From positions 1 through 7,199 of the forward strand of contig CAYZPO010000055.1 in NCBI GenBank assembly GCA_964480695.1: DNA of 7,199 nucleotides, given 5' to 3'. The DNA comes from CAZDDW01 sp964480695. Its GTDB lineage: Bacteria > Patescibacteriota > Patescibacteriia > UBA9934 > CAZDDW01. Shown here in pieces: positions 1 to 6,631 of this stretch. The notes under the pieces were generated by a model. It was not told the origin of the DNA and did no database searches. It saw only the letters and a program-made list of their open reading frames with translations. The stretch's first letter is position 1, and every line of letters starts with the position of its first letter. The translations under genes were made by a program, and so were the position numbers.

Positions 1-2343
1 GATGCTGATTTGGCAGCTCAGTTGGCTGAGAAAGATTTGATCGCAGTTCCTAAGCCCTTGTCTGAAAGATTGCCTAAGCCAAGTTTGCCGAAATTTGATT
101 TGAAACAGGTGAAAGCTCGAGCTGAAGAGCTTTTCGCTCGTGTACCAGAGGAGGAGCCAGAAGATATTTATGCCGCGCTAGACTTAGAGGGGATAGAAGA
201 GGTAGATGAGGTAGAGGAGGTAGAGGTGAAGGAACCTCAGTTTGTGTTCTCGTTTGATGAGTCAGGAGAGCCAAGTATTATCGAAGCGATTGAGGAGGAG
301 GTTGAGGTGGTGGTTGAAGAGGTTGGGCGCACCGCGCGTCGTTGGACTTGGCAGTTAGAACATGGTTGGAAACGGGCTATTGCTGCTTTCGTTCTAGTCT
401 CATTTGTTTTTGTCCTTCCATTGCACGCCATGAGTACTTATCGTAACTTGCGTTCTTCGCAAGCAGATTTAGAACAAGCCGGGTACTCGGCTTTAGATAA
501 TTTGGGAGCAGCTGCCGGCGCTGCTTTAGGAAGTGATTTTTCTGCTGCAGCAACAAGTTTCACCCAGGCCAGTCAAAATTTTGAACGAGCTCAAGAAACG
601 TTAGGAAGCCTTGATGCTTCGTTACGAACAATGATCAGTGTACTACCGGCCACTCGTCGGGCTTATCAGTCTGGGGCAGAGCTACTTAAAGCTGGTGAGT
701 CTTTATCACGGGCAGCCACCAGGTTGGCTGATGCTTTTGCAGCCATGCAAAACGAGATTAACCCGACCATGGTTTCGCGGATCGAGATTTTGGAAACCAC
801 ACTCGAGCGCACTCTACCGATTTTGGAAGAAGCAGAAACGCATCTGGCCAATGTTGAGTCTGACCTGATCCCAGAAGAAGCCCAGGTTGTGCTTGATAAT
901 ATTACCTTGACCTTGCCAACTTTGATAACCACGTTCGAAGAGTTTTTGACTTTCTCAGAAATGATCAAAACGATTCTAGGTGATGATGTTAAACGTCGCT
1001 ACTTAGTCATTTTCCAAAACAACACTGAGCTGCGACCAACGGGTGGTTTTATTGGTAGCTTTGCTGAGATTGATGTGTATCAAGGGGAGATCACTAAGAT
1101 CACGGTACCAGCCGGTGGGTCATACGATTTACAAGGCAGCTTGTCTGAGTATTTAATTGCGCCAGAGCCACTGCAATTGATCAACGCCCGTTGGGAATTC
1201 CAGGACGCTAACTGGTTCCCGGATTTTCCTGCTTCAGCCCAGAAGTTAGTTTGGTTTTACGAAGAAGCTGGCGGCCCGACCGTAGATGGGGTGATTGCGG
1301 TTAATGCAACTTACATAGCTGATCTATTGAATCTGCTTGGGCCGATTGATATGCCTGAGTATGAACGCACGATTGATAGTGAGAATTTCATGTTTGAGAC
1401 GCAGAAGATTGTTGAGATCGAGGCTGACAAAACTGCCCCGAAGCAATTCATCGGTGACCTAGCTCCGAAGTTGCTTGAGCGCGTGACTGATGCTGATGCG
1501 GATGGTTTCTTGTCCACGTTGACCCATGTCAGTCATGGACTAGCCTCCAAAGACATTCAGCTCTATTTTGCTGATCACGAACTGGAACAAACGATCACTG
1601 AATTGGGTTGGGCTGGTGAGATTAAGAAACCGGCCGGAGATTATCTAATGGTGGTGACAACTAACATTGGTGGAGGTAAGACAGATGGAATTATTGATGA
1701 GGACATTGATCTTCAGGTCGAAATCGCTGAGGACGGCACGATCACCAACACGGTCACGGTCACGCGCACCCATCCAGGAATTAAGAGCGAGCTTTTCACT
1801 GGAGTAAATAACGTTGATTACATTCGCCTTTACGTCCCGCGTGGCAGCCAACTACTCCACGCTTCTAATTTTGAAATTCCACCACCAGAACTTTTTGAAC
1901 GTCCACCAAATTTTTATGAGGAAGATCAAGACCTGTCTTTTGCTGCCGCCAGTACTTTTATCGATCCGGTTAGTGGAACAACAATTAGCGAAGAGTTTGG
2001 TAAAACAGTTTTTGGTAATTGGATTCAAACCAAACCAGGAGAAACCGAGGTGGCAACATTTACTTATCAGTTACCATGGAAGGTCCAGTCTTTGGCTGTT
2101 GAAGAAGGATGGATGACCAAGGTTAAGAACTGGTTCGGACTTCAGCCAACAGAAACCTATTCGCTCTTTTTGCAAAAACAGTCCGGGGTGATTAACCGAG
2201 ATATTAGTGTGGAGTTAATGACTCCGAGATCTTTAGATATTATTTGGGCGTCTTCAGAAAATATTCAGGACGGAACAGTTGAGTTTGGGGTTGATGGACA
2301 AACCGATACCTTTTTAGGTATCCTATTGGAGCACAATCCTTAA
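1..2343 (+). CDS. DUF4012 domain membrane protein, 5'-partial
   Basis: The reading frame is open from the first base, and the first possible start (TTG at 10) has no Shine-Dalgarno sequence, so the true start is probably upstream of the window; 780 codons are visible. Counting from the first codon here: residues 1-115 are cytoplasmic and highly acidic, with an EV-rich stretch; about 126-143 is a single membrane helix; 144-325 is Ala/Gln/Glu-rich and probably helical; a DUF4012 core begins near 328, with the characteristic FQNNTELRPTGGFIGSF block at about 337-353; a long beta-rich C-terminal part follows. DUF4012 has no established biochemical activity; it is common in CPR bacteria and some Gram-positives and is thought to act at the envelope. 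The acidic cytoplasmic tail contrasts with the lysine-rich tail of the next gene, which may suggest that the two meet inside the cell (inference). The family call is firm and the function unknown. Confidence 0.9.
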   Translation, partial: DADLAAQLAEKDLIAVPKPLSERLPKPSLPKFDLKQVKARAEELFARVPEEEPEDIYAALDLEGIEEVDEVEEVEVKEPQFVFSFDESGEPSIIEAIEEEVEVVVEEVGRTARRWTWQLEHGWKRAIAAFVLVSFVFVLPLHAMSTYRNLRSSQADLEQAGYSALDNLGAAAGAALGSDFSAAATSFTQASQNFERAQETLGSLDASLRTMISVLPATRRAYQSGAELLKAGESLSRAATRLADAFAAMQNEINPTMVSRIEILETTLERTLPILEEAETHLANVESDLIPEEAQVVLDNITLTLPTLITTFEEFLTFSEMIKTILGDDVKRRYLVIFQNNTELRPTGGFIGSFAEIDVYQGEITKITVPAGGSYDLQGSLSEYLIAPEPLQLINARWEFQDANWFPDFPASAQKLVWFYEEAGGPTVDGVIAVNATYIADLLNLLGPIDMPEYERTIDSENFMFETQKIVEIEADKTAPKQFIGDLAPKLLERVTDADADGFLSTLTHVSHGLASKDIQLYFADHELEQTITELGWAGEIKKPAGDYLMVVTTNIGGGKTDGIIDEDIDLQVEIAEDGTITNTVTVTRTHPGIKSELFTGVNNVDYIRLYVPRGSQLLHASNFEIPPPELFERPPNFYEEDQDLSFAAASTFIDPVSGTTISEEFGKTVFGNWIQTKPGETEVATFTYQLPWKVQSLAVEEGWMTKVKNWFGLQPTETYSLFLQKQSGVINRDISVELMTPRSLDIIWASSENIQDGTVEFGVDGQTDTFLGILLEHNP
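199..225 (+). repeat. Three tandem 9-nt units in the acidic tail
   Basis: The unit GAGGTAGAK occurs three times in a row, in frame, and encodes EVD-EVE-EVE in the DUF4012 protein. The surrounding DNA (187-232) is almost pure purine plus T. Slippage here would change the acidic tail by three residues per unit without breaking the frame. Confidence 0.7.
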
Positions 2344-2351
2344 TAAAAGGT

Positions 2352-4274
2352 ATGCCCAAAGTTTCTAAGACTAAGTCCAAAAGTCCGCATTTTAAGAAAA
2401 AGACGGTCAAGAAAACGACTAAGCGCAAGGCCCCAACGAAAAGCCGGAAAACTTTTGATTCTGAGCTTAAGGCGATCTATAAAGAAGGGGGCAAAATGCC
2501 AAACCTGACCAAGCTAGAGAAAAAGAAAACTTCGCCACTGACTCGCTTTTTGATCCGTTTTATTGTCATTGCCGTGTTCTTGGCTGCCATAGCCTGGGCC
2601 GGTTTTTTGTTTTTTAATCCGTGGGCTGGCAATGATGGTCAGTCGCTTGAGGTGACGATTGAAGCTCCGGACGAGGTCCGCTCTGGGGAAGAGATTGAGA
2701 TCTCAATTGATTATGATAATAACGGCCGAGTGTCTTTAGCTGCTTTAGAGATCCAACTAAATTTACCTGAGTCATTTACTTTGACTGAGAGTAATCCTGA
2801 AGCCACTGGTGGTGACAATGTTTGGACTGTGGGAAGTTTGAAGCCTGGAGCTGACGGATCAATCGAACTTAAAGGTGTTATTTTGGAAAGTATTGATACG
2901 ACTTCGACTGTGCAAGCGATCATCACTTATCGTCCAGGAAATTTCAATGCTGACTTTCAAGATATTGAGACCAAAGAGTTCTTGATCGAATCTTCAGTAC
3001 TCGAAGCTGAACTGGCTGGTCCGTCCAAGGCTCTACCTGGAGACAGTTTGGACTACGTTTATGAATTGACCAACACTGGCGAGCAGACATTGAATAATTT
3101 TTATGTTGAACTGTCGCCTTCGGCTGCTTTCTTGGTCGAAGAAGTCGATCCTGAGTATGAAAGCGAGGAACATCTGCGTTGGAAGATTGATTCTTTGGAG
3201 CCAGAAGAACAGATCGAGTTAACGTTCAAAGGTAACTTTTCAGCTGAGACCGAAGGATTGCAAGAGGTGGGTGTGGTTAGTTATTTTGAAGATATCTTAG
3301 GTGAGCAGCTGATTCAGACTGATAGTCAGTCGCAGATCGAGGTTCTTGGTGGTAATCTGATCGTGCACACTATTGTTAACGGTTCGAGTTCAGATCAGAC
3401 CGTTGAAATTGGAGAAACTTTGCGTCTTTCGATTGATTATTCTAATGACGGCGACGAGCCAATTGGAGATATTGGTTTTGAATTAACTTTGTCCGGAGCA
3501 GGTGGAGCGGATGTGCCTATTGCCTGGGAAGACGCTGATTTGTCTGGTGGTAGTTTTGATCCTGTTGACAACACTGTCACCTGGAGCATGAACAATACTC
3601 CTGGTCTGAGCACTTTAGAAACCGGAGATACTGGAGTGATTGATGTTAGCTTACCGATCGTGGATGAGTTTGATTCTGAAATTCTGGCTGATGAGTTTAG
3701 TTTGTCACTCGAGAGCTCGCTGGAAAATATCGGTGGTGTAGCTAGTCCACGTACTTTGTCCAGCTCTCCGATCACGATCAAAGTTAATTCTGATTTAGCT
3801 CTGGCAGCCGAATCTCGCTATTATGATGATGAAGGAACTGAACTTGGTACCGGACCTTTGCCGCCAGTGGTTGGATCACTGACCAGCTATCGTATTTTTT
3901 GGAATGTGATTAACTCGATGCATAAACTTGAGGATATTGAAGTCTCGACTACTTTGCCTCTTGATGTTGCTTGGACAGGACGCACCACAACTGATATAGG
4001 TGAGCTATCCTTTGATCCAGAAAGCCGCACTGTTCGCTGGTATGTTAGTTCACTTCCGACCAGTATCTCGTCGGTTGACTGCTCGTTCGAAGTATCAATC
4101 ACTCCGGATGAGTCCGATGTTGGAACTTTTGTCCGGCTAACCAACGAGACCTCGGTCACAGCCGATGATACCCAGACCGAAGAATCTGTTTCTCGCACCA
4201 GCGAGGCGTTGACTACAGATTTGACTAACGACCCGATCGGTTCAGGCCAAGGAATTGTATTAGAAGGGGAGTGA
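2352..4274 (+). CDS. Single-pass surface protein with four DUF11/CARDB-like domains
   Basis: The 640-aa protein has a lysine-rich N-terminus (residues 2-60), one membrane helix (about 66-89), then only extracytoplasmic beta-sandwich sequence. Four related domains start near residues 99, 217, 336 and 482. Each runs from a strand such as LEVTIEAP or LEAELAGP, through a 'G-ets-l-I-Y-N-G' type segment, to a 'W-x-(I/V)-x-SL-P' segment, as in DUF11, CARDB and related adhesin stalk domains. It begins 8 nt after the DUF4012 stop with only a poorly spaced AAAGG, so it is likely translated by re-initiation. An alternative ATG at 2496 (residue 49) has AAGGGGG upstream and would remove most of the basic tail. 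No sorting signal or catalytic motif is seen. It is probably an operon partner of the DUF4012 protein and a structural or binding surface component; the exact role is unknown. Confidence 0.85.
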   Translation: MPKVSKTKSKSPHFKKKTVKKTTKRKAPTKSRKTFDSELKAIYKEGGKMPNLTKLEKKKTSPLTRFLIRFIVIAVFLAAIAWAGFLFFNPWAGNDGQSLEVTIEAPDEVRSGEEIEISIDYDNNGRVSLAALEIQLNLPESFTLTESNPEATGGDNVWTVGSLKPGADGSIELKGVILESIDTTSTVQAIITYRPGNFNADFQDIETKEFLIESSVLEAELAGPSKALPGDSLDYVYELTNTGEQTLNNFYVELSPSAAFLVEEVDPEYESEEHLRWKIDSLEPEEQIELTFKGNFSAETEGLQEVGVVSYFEDILGEQLIQTDSQSQIEVLGGNLIVHTIVNGSSSDQTVEIGETLRLSIDYSNDGDEPIGDIGFELTLSGAGGADVPIAWEDADLSGGSFDPVDNTVTWSMNNTPGLSTLETGDTGVIDVSLPIVDEFDSEILADEFSLSLESSLENIGGVASPRTLSSSPITIKVNSDLALAAESRYYDDEGTELGTGPLPPVVGSLTSYRIFWNVINSMHKLEDIEVSTTLPLDVAWTGRTTTDIGELSFDPESRTVRWYVSSLPTSISSVDCSFEVSITPDESDVGTFVRLTNETSVTADDTQTEESVSRTSEALTTDLTNDPIGSGQGIVLEGE

Positions 4275-4316
4275 CAAACTTCAGTTTGTCATAATGACAG
4301 ACTAAAGTCTGTCATT
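4272..4316. repeat. Two related short palindromes in tandem
   Basis: Perfect palindromes at 4273-4290 (8-bp stem, TC loop) and 4293-4316 (11-bp stem, AA loop) sit side by side. Their cores, 4272-4291 and 4295-4314, match at 16 of 20 positions. Two of the four differences are a compensated pair (A-T in the first, G-C in the second) and the other two are the loop bases. The first hairpin overlaps the TGA stop of the upstream gene. They may help terminate or protect the mRNA, or be copies of a small dispersed palindromic element. Confidence 0.8.
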
Positions 4317-4322
4317 CCCAAT

Positions 4323-4363
4323 AAAAAAGACGAGGCCCTGCTCACGCGCAATGCGAGCAGGGC
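4323..4363 (-). terminator. Rho-independent terminator between convergent operons
   Basis: Stem GCCCTGCTC (4335-4343) pairs with GAGCAGGGC (4355-4363) around an 11-nt loop. On the minus strand the stem is followed, after a 6-nt gap, by a run of six T (A-run 4323-4328), which suits the two membrane genes ending at 4379. Read on the plus strand it is followed only by TTGTT, so it may work weakly in both directions. Confidence 0.75.
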
Positions 4364-4378
4364 TTGTTGGTAGGTTGG

Positions 4379-5005
4379 TCATCCTTCGTTTCGGCACCAG
4401 AAGCGCCAGAGCAGGATGGTGGTTAGGAGTAGCAGGAAGACGATCGGGCAGATGATCTTCATGGCCAGGTTATCGGTCAGCCATCCTACGATGCTCAGGA
4501 ACAAGGCGTTGGCACAACTGACGCTGACGAACCAGATATCCAAGACGCCTCGGATCCGGCTCATCAGGAGTTTGATCGGTTGAGTAGACAAGACCGTGAC
4601 TGCCAGTATACCGACAACCAGGTACATGTTTTCCTTGTTGTCCGCGACGATCATAGCCATGGTCATGGCCGCTCCCAGGACCACCAACTGTTGGGTCAGC
4701 CGATCAACACCGGCATACCTCCACAGACCAACAGCGGCGTAGATGTACAGAACGAAGAGCAGGGAATTCGCAATCATGGTCCCGCACTCGATGGTAACAC
4801 CATAGAGCAGATTGCAAAAGAACACGAAGATGTTGAACGAGATCCAGGGTGTGGCCACAGCCGCGCCAGAACGCTTCCGCCAGATGGTCCGTCCTTGTCG
4901 GAACAGGAACCAGGCTTGGATCAGGGATAGACAGACGCTGGCGATCGCGATTGCAGTTTGTCCTGGGCTCGGGTTTTGAAATTCGACCAGGTTGATCCAG
5001 TTCAT
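4379..5005 (-). CDS. Seven-helix PQ-loop/SWEET-like membrane protein (downstream paralogue)
   Basis: This 208-aa protein is almost entirely hydrophobic and has seven likely helices: about 17-36, 54-72, 74-95, 105-120, 127-141, 156-175 and 183-203. The first three and last three helices look like two copies of one unit: 'IQAWFLFRQGRTIWRKRSG' at about 29-47 followed by a helix ending in LLYGV, and 'STQPIKLLMSRIRG' at about 140-153 followed by a helix ending in SIVGW. This 3+1+3 plan with Q/QP and basic residues at the helix 1-2 turn is that of the PQ-loop/SWEET (MtN3) superfamily, whose members move sugars or other small solutes. Asn80 in helix 3 fits the position of the SWEET pocket Asn; its partner in helix 7 is not evident. 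The start is ATG 5005, preceded by GAGGAGGG, and overlaps the stop of the upstream paralogue as ATGA, implying translational coupling. Family assignment is by pattern only; substrate unknown. Confidence 0.75.
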   Translation of the reverse strand: MNWINLVEFQNPSPGQTAIAIASVCLSLIQAWFLFRQGRTIWRKRSGAAVATPWISFNIFVFFCNLLYGVTIECGTMIANSLLFVLYIYAAVGLWRYAGVDRLTQQLVVLGAAMTMAMIVADNKENMYLVVGILAVTVLSTQPIKLLMSRIRGVLDIWFVSVSCANALFLSIVGWLTDNLAMKIICPIVFLLLLTTILLWRFWCRNEG

Positions 5006-5679
5006 GCTCCCTCCTCATCCCCGTTGCACCAGAAGAGCCAGAGCAGAATAGTTATCAGGAGCATGGTGAAAATCATGCCAGAAATGGCGATGATCGGAAT
5101 GTCCTTCTCAGGCAAAGTGAGCCCGTACACAAACCAGAAGATCGTGCTCACGAAACCAACGATTACGAATTTGATCTCCAACACCCCGCGTTTGCGTTCA
5201 ACGAACAACCGCTTGGGCTGGTCACCTAGGAAGAAGGCGCTGACCACACCAGACATGATGTAGATGATGTCCTTTTCCGGGCGGATGATCAGGGTCGAGG
5301 AAATGATGATCCCAACAACCACAGCCAACCCACACCACCAGCTTACTCGACCATATCTCCACAAGCCGATAGCAGTGTAGATGTACAGGGTTGAGAGCAG
5401 ACCGTTCAGGATAAGGATTCCACTCATTTCGGGCATGGAAACACCGTAGATGATACTGTTGGCGAAAGAAAAGACGTTGAAGGATACCCAAGGAATGGAT
5501 ACTCCTTCGTCAGTCTCCTCTTTCCATACCCGCATCCCTTGTCGGCGTAGAGTGATGGTTTGGGCAATGGTGAAGCCTGTGGCGGCTACCGCACAGATAG
5601 CGCAGGCCCGGGAAGGGTCTTGAAACTCGGCCAGGTTGATCTGGCCAAAAAATCGGGCCAGGAAGTACAACCAGTCCAT
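5002..5679 (-). CDS. Seven-helix PQ-loop/SWEET-like membrane protein (upstream paralogue)
   Basis: This 225-aa protein is clearly homologous to its downstream neighbour. Shared landmarks are 'INL.EFQ.PS' near the N-terminus, 'PW.SFN.F' and 'YGV' in helix 2, 'LYIY.A.GLWRY' in helix 3, 'QP....L....RGVL.I' after helix 5, and 'TILLW.FWC' at the C-terminus. Helices are predicted at about 24-43, 64-82, 86-107, 114-131, 138-152, 170-188 and 194-217, giving two three-helix halves joined by a linker helix. Gln40 and Asp153-Gln154-Pro155 mark the equivalent helix 1-2 turns of the two halves. Asn92 in 'ILNGLLSTLYIY' resembles the conserved NG of SWEET helix 3. The start ATG 5679 has GGAGG 4 nt upstream. 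It is first in a two-gene operon behind the promoter at 5716-5744. It may form a hetero-oligomer with its paralogue (inference). Confidence 0.78.
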   Translation of the reverse strand: MDWLYFLARFFGQINLAEFQDPSRACAICAVAATGFTIAQTITLRRQGMRVWKEETDEGVSIPWVSFNVFSFANSIIYGVSMPEMSGILILNGLLSTLYIYTAIGLWRYGRVSWWCGLAVVVGIIISSTLIIRPEKDIIYIMSGVVSAFFLGDQPKRLFVERKRGVLEIKFVIVGFVSTIFWFVYGLTLPEKDIPIIAISGMIFTMLLITILLWLFWCNGDEEGA

Positions 5680-5715
5680 GTTTCCTCCATGTCGATCACG
5701 ATTGACCGATGCTGT

Positions 5716-5744
5716 ATTTAACCTGAAAAAGCTAAGAATGTCAA
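5716..5744 (-). promoter_or_regulatory. Sigma70-type promoter for the membrane-protein pair
   Basis: On the minus strand a perfect TTGACA (5739-5744) is followed after 17 nt by TTAAAT (5716-5721, 4/6 match to TATAAT). Transcription would begin near 5709 and give a leader of about 30 nt before the ATG at 5679. Confidence 0.6.
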
Positions 5745-5753
5745 AGTGAGGTC

Positions 5754-5782
5754 TTGCAAATCAGATTTTTTTAATGTATATT
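5754..5782 (+). promoter_or_regulatory. Promoter for tRNA-Leu
   Basis: TTGCAA (5754-5759, 4/6) and TATATT (5777-5782, 5/6) are separated by 17 nt, and the expected start near 5789 lies about 9 nt before the tRNA. It is back-to-back with the minus-strand promoter; the two -35 boxes are only 9 nt apart. Confidence 0.6.
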
Positions 5783-5797
5783 CCCGGTACAAATTAA

Positions 5798-5883
5798 GCG
5801 GTCGTGGTGGAATGGTAGACACGCTAGCTTGAGGGGCTAGTGGGCGCAAGCCTGTGAGGGTTCGAGTCCCTCCGACCGCACCA
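5798..5883 (+). tRNA. tRNA-Leu (GAG), CCA encoded
   Basis: Acceptor arms GCGGTCG (5798-5804) and CGACCGC (5873-5879) pair fully. The anticodon stem CTAGC/GCTAG (5824-5828, 5836-5840) encloses TTGAGGG, giving anticodon GAG at 5831-5833. A long variable arm (5841-5855) folds on a GCAA loop, as expected of class II tRNA-Leu. The T arm is GAGGG-TTCGAGT-CCCTC (5856-5872). Discriminator A5880 is followed by an encoded CCA. Confidence 0.96.
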
Positions 5884-5943
5884 TGAAGTAGAAACTTCAC
5901 CATGAGGTGGGTTTCTGTTTCATGGTGAAGTTTCACTTCATGG
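5881..5943. repeat. 24-bp inverted repeat fused to the tRNA CCA end
   Basis: Left arm 5881-5905 and right arm 5920-5943 pair over 24 bp with a single bulged A (5890) and a 14-nt loop. The left arm begins with the CCA of tRNA-Leu. Each arm also contains its own smaller palindrome, TGAAGT-AGAA-ACTTCA (5884-5899) and TGAAGT-TTC-ACTTCA (5926-5940), so the region can fold as one long hairpin or two short ones. It could take part in tRNA 3'-end processing, or be an inserted mobile palindrome; there is no T-run directly after it. Confidence 0.85.
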
Positions 5944-5946
5944 TTA

Positions 5947-5988
5947 GCCCTGAAGTGTGCCCGCCACAGGCGGGCTCTACTTCAGGGC
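5947..5988. repeat. Nested double palindrome
   Basis: An outer stem GCCCTGAAGT (5947-5956) pairs with ACTTCAGGGC (5979-5988). Inside it lies a GC-rich palindrome GCCCGCC-ACA-GGCGGGC (5959-5975). The outer arms share the TGAAGT/ACTTCA core of the preceding inverted repeat, so a second palindromic element may have landed in a third copy of the first. Confidence 0.85.
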
Positions 5989-6009
5989 ACCACCGAGCTC
6001 AGCTGGTCC

Positions 6010-6049
6010 AAAAACCCGTTGTTCGAATAGAGCAGCGGGTTTTTGTTTA
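6010..6049 (+). terminator. Rho-independent terminator of the tRNA-Leu transcript
   Basis: AAAAACCCGTTG (6010-6021) pairs with CAGCGGGTTTTT (6033-6044) over 12 bp with one G-T wobble and an 11-nt loop, and the descending arm ends in TTTTTGTTT. It is the first clear terminator after the tRNA and would leave a trailer of about 165 nt containing the two palindromes. Confidence 0.8.
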
Positions 6050-6102
6050 TCTTGACCGAGCTAGTTGCTTCCGGTAAGGTCGAGTAAAGGAGGGCTAGCC
6101 TC

Positions 6103-6468
6103 ATGACCGAGCACGACAGTAGTTGCCACGTCGTAGTTCGGCGGGCACTGAGATTGATACACTCTAAATCACAGCCAGCTCGAACTATTCGTGAGGTTCA
6201 AGCCTTGTTGAGTGTTGGAATCAGCGAGAGTCACTTTCGTCGGTTATTCAGTCGGGATATGGGAGAATCTCCTGGGAGATACCTGAGGCGCCTGCGAATG
6301 AAGCGGGTCCGTAAGTTGCTGGTGTCCGAGCCTGAGCTGACTCTAGATGAGGTAGCAGAAAAGGTTGGCTTTTCCTGTGCATCAGCATTGGCTATTTCTT
6401 TTAAGCGGGAGCACGGGATTACCCCTGGTCAGTATCGAGTTAGCAAATGCTCAGAGCCAGAAGTGTGA
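6103..6468 (+). CDS. Stand-alone AraC/XylS-type DNA-binding protein
   Basis: The 121-aa product is essentially one AraC-family DNA-binding domain with its two helix-turn-helix units and no sensor domain. The first unit spans about 28-75 with the family pattern 'IS..(F)RRLF.RD.G.SP..YLR.LR...V..LL'; the second spans about 79-112 with 'LTLDEVAEKVGFS....ISFKREHGITPGQYR', the usual AraC signature. Typical AraC regulators are near 250-300 aa with an effector domain, so this one is constitutive, senses through a partner, or acts in an Ada/SoxS-like way. The ATG is preceded by AAAGGAGG (6086-6093), 9 nt away. No strong promoter is seen upstream; TGACCGAGC occurs both before the gene and at its start codon, a possible autoregulatory site. 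Targets are unknown. Confidence 0.9.
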   Translation: MTEHDSSCHVVVRRALRLIHSKSQPARTIREVQALLSVGISESHFRRLFSRDMGESPGRYLRRLRMKRVRKLLVSEPELTLDEVAEKVGFSCASALAISFKREHGITPGQYRVSKCSEPEV

Positions 6469-6488
6469 CCGTGGTTCATTTATCATCG

Positions 6489-6520
6489 CACGGACTGCCA
6501 GCTGGTGGTCCGTGTTTCAT
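6489..6520 (+). terminator. Hairpin terminator after the AraC-type gene
   Basis: CACGGAC (6489-6495) pairs with GTCCGTG (6508-6514), and the stem can extend inward through GCC/GGT-type pairs. It is followed by TTTCATTT, an interrupted T-tract, so efficiency may be moderate. Confidence 0.6.
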
Positions 6521-6526
6521 TTATGC

Positions 6527-6555
6527 TTGACAAAAAGGCTAAAATATGCTATAAT
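6527..6555 (+). promoter_or_regulatory. Fully consensus sigma70 promoter with extended -10
   Basis: TTGACA (6527-6532), exactly 17 nt, then TATAAT (6550-6555), with TGC immediately before the -10 (extended -10 motif). All elements match consensus, making this the strongest promoter in the window. Transcription should start near 6562. Confidence 0.9.
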
Positions 6556-6589
6556 TACGCCAGAAAATATAAATGGGAGAGAGATTAAA

Positions 6590-6631
6590 GTGCTGATATT
6601 TGGGCTGTATTCTCCTTTGAATAAAGTTTAA
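6590..6631 (+). CDS. Possible 13-aa leader peptide
   Basis: A GTG start with GGGAG 10 nt upstream opens a 13-codon frame reading MLIFGLYSPLNKV, ending in TAA at 6629-6631. It begins inside the 5' arm of the terminator hairpin and stops at the start of the 3' arm, so a ribosome on it would block the hairpin. There is no run of one amino acid that would name a sensed substrate. It may be a true leader peptide or chance; GTG and the weak SD keep confidence low. Confidence 0.3.
   Translation: MLIFGLYSPLNKV

Noticed and set aside
10..12. TTG as the start of the DUF4012 gene
   Set aside because: The frame is already open at base 1 and no Shine-Dalgarno precedes the TTG; a start outside the window is more likely.
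1..4274. UGA recoded as glycine (SR1/Gracilibacteria code)
   Set aside because: Several genes end naturally at TGA with terminators or ATGA overlaps right there, so UGA acts as a stop.
4580..4930. Plus-strand frames antisense to the membrane-protein pair
   Set aside because: Hydrophilic, compositionally odd products opposite strongly supported membrane genes.
5718..5936. Minus-strand frame across tRNA-Leu
   Set aside because: It is the familiar spurious translation of a tRNA antisense strand and conflicts with the tRNA and its promoters.
5993..6030. tRNA-like remnant (GAGCTCAGCTGGT like a D arm, TTCGAAT like a T loop)
   Set aside because: No acceptor, anticodon or T stems can be formed, and the T-loop-like part is the loop of a good terminator.
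6365..6631. 88-codon frame overlapping the end of the AraC-type gene
   Set aside because: It crosses the AraC terminator and a consensus promoter; only its last 13 codons, with their own GTG and SD, are worth considering.
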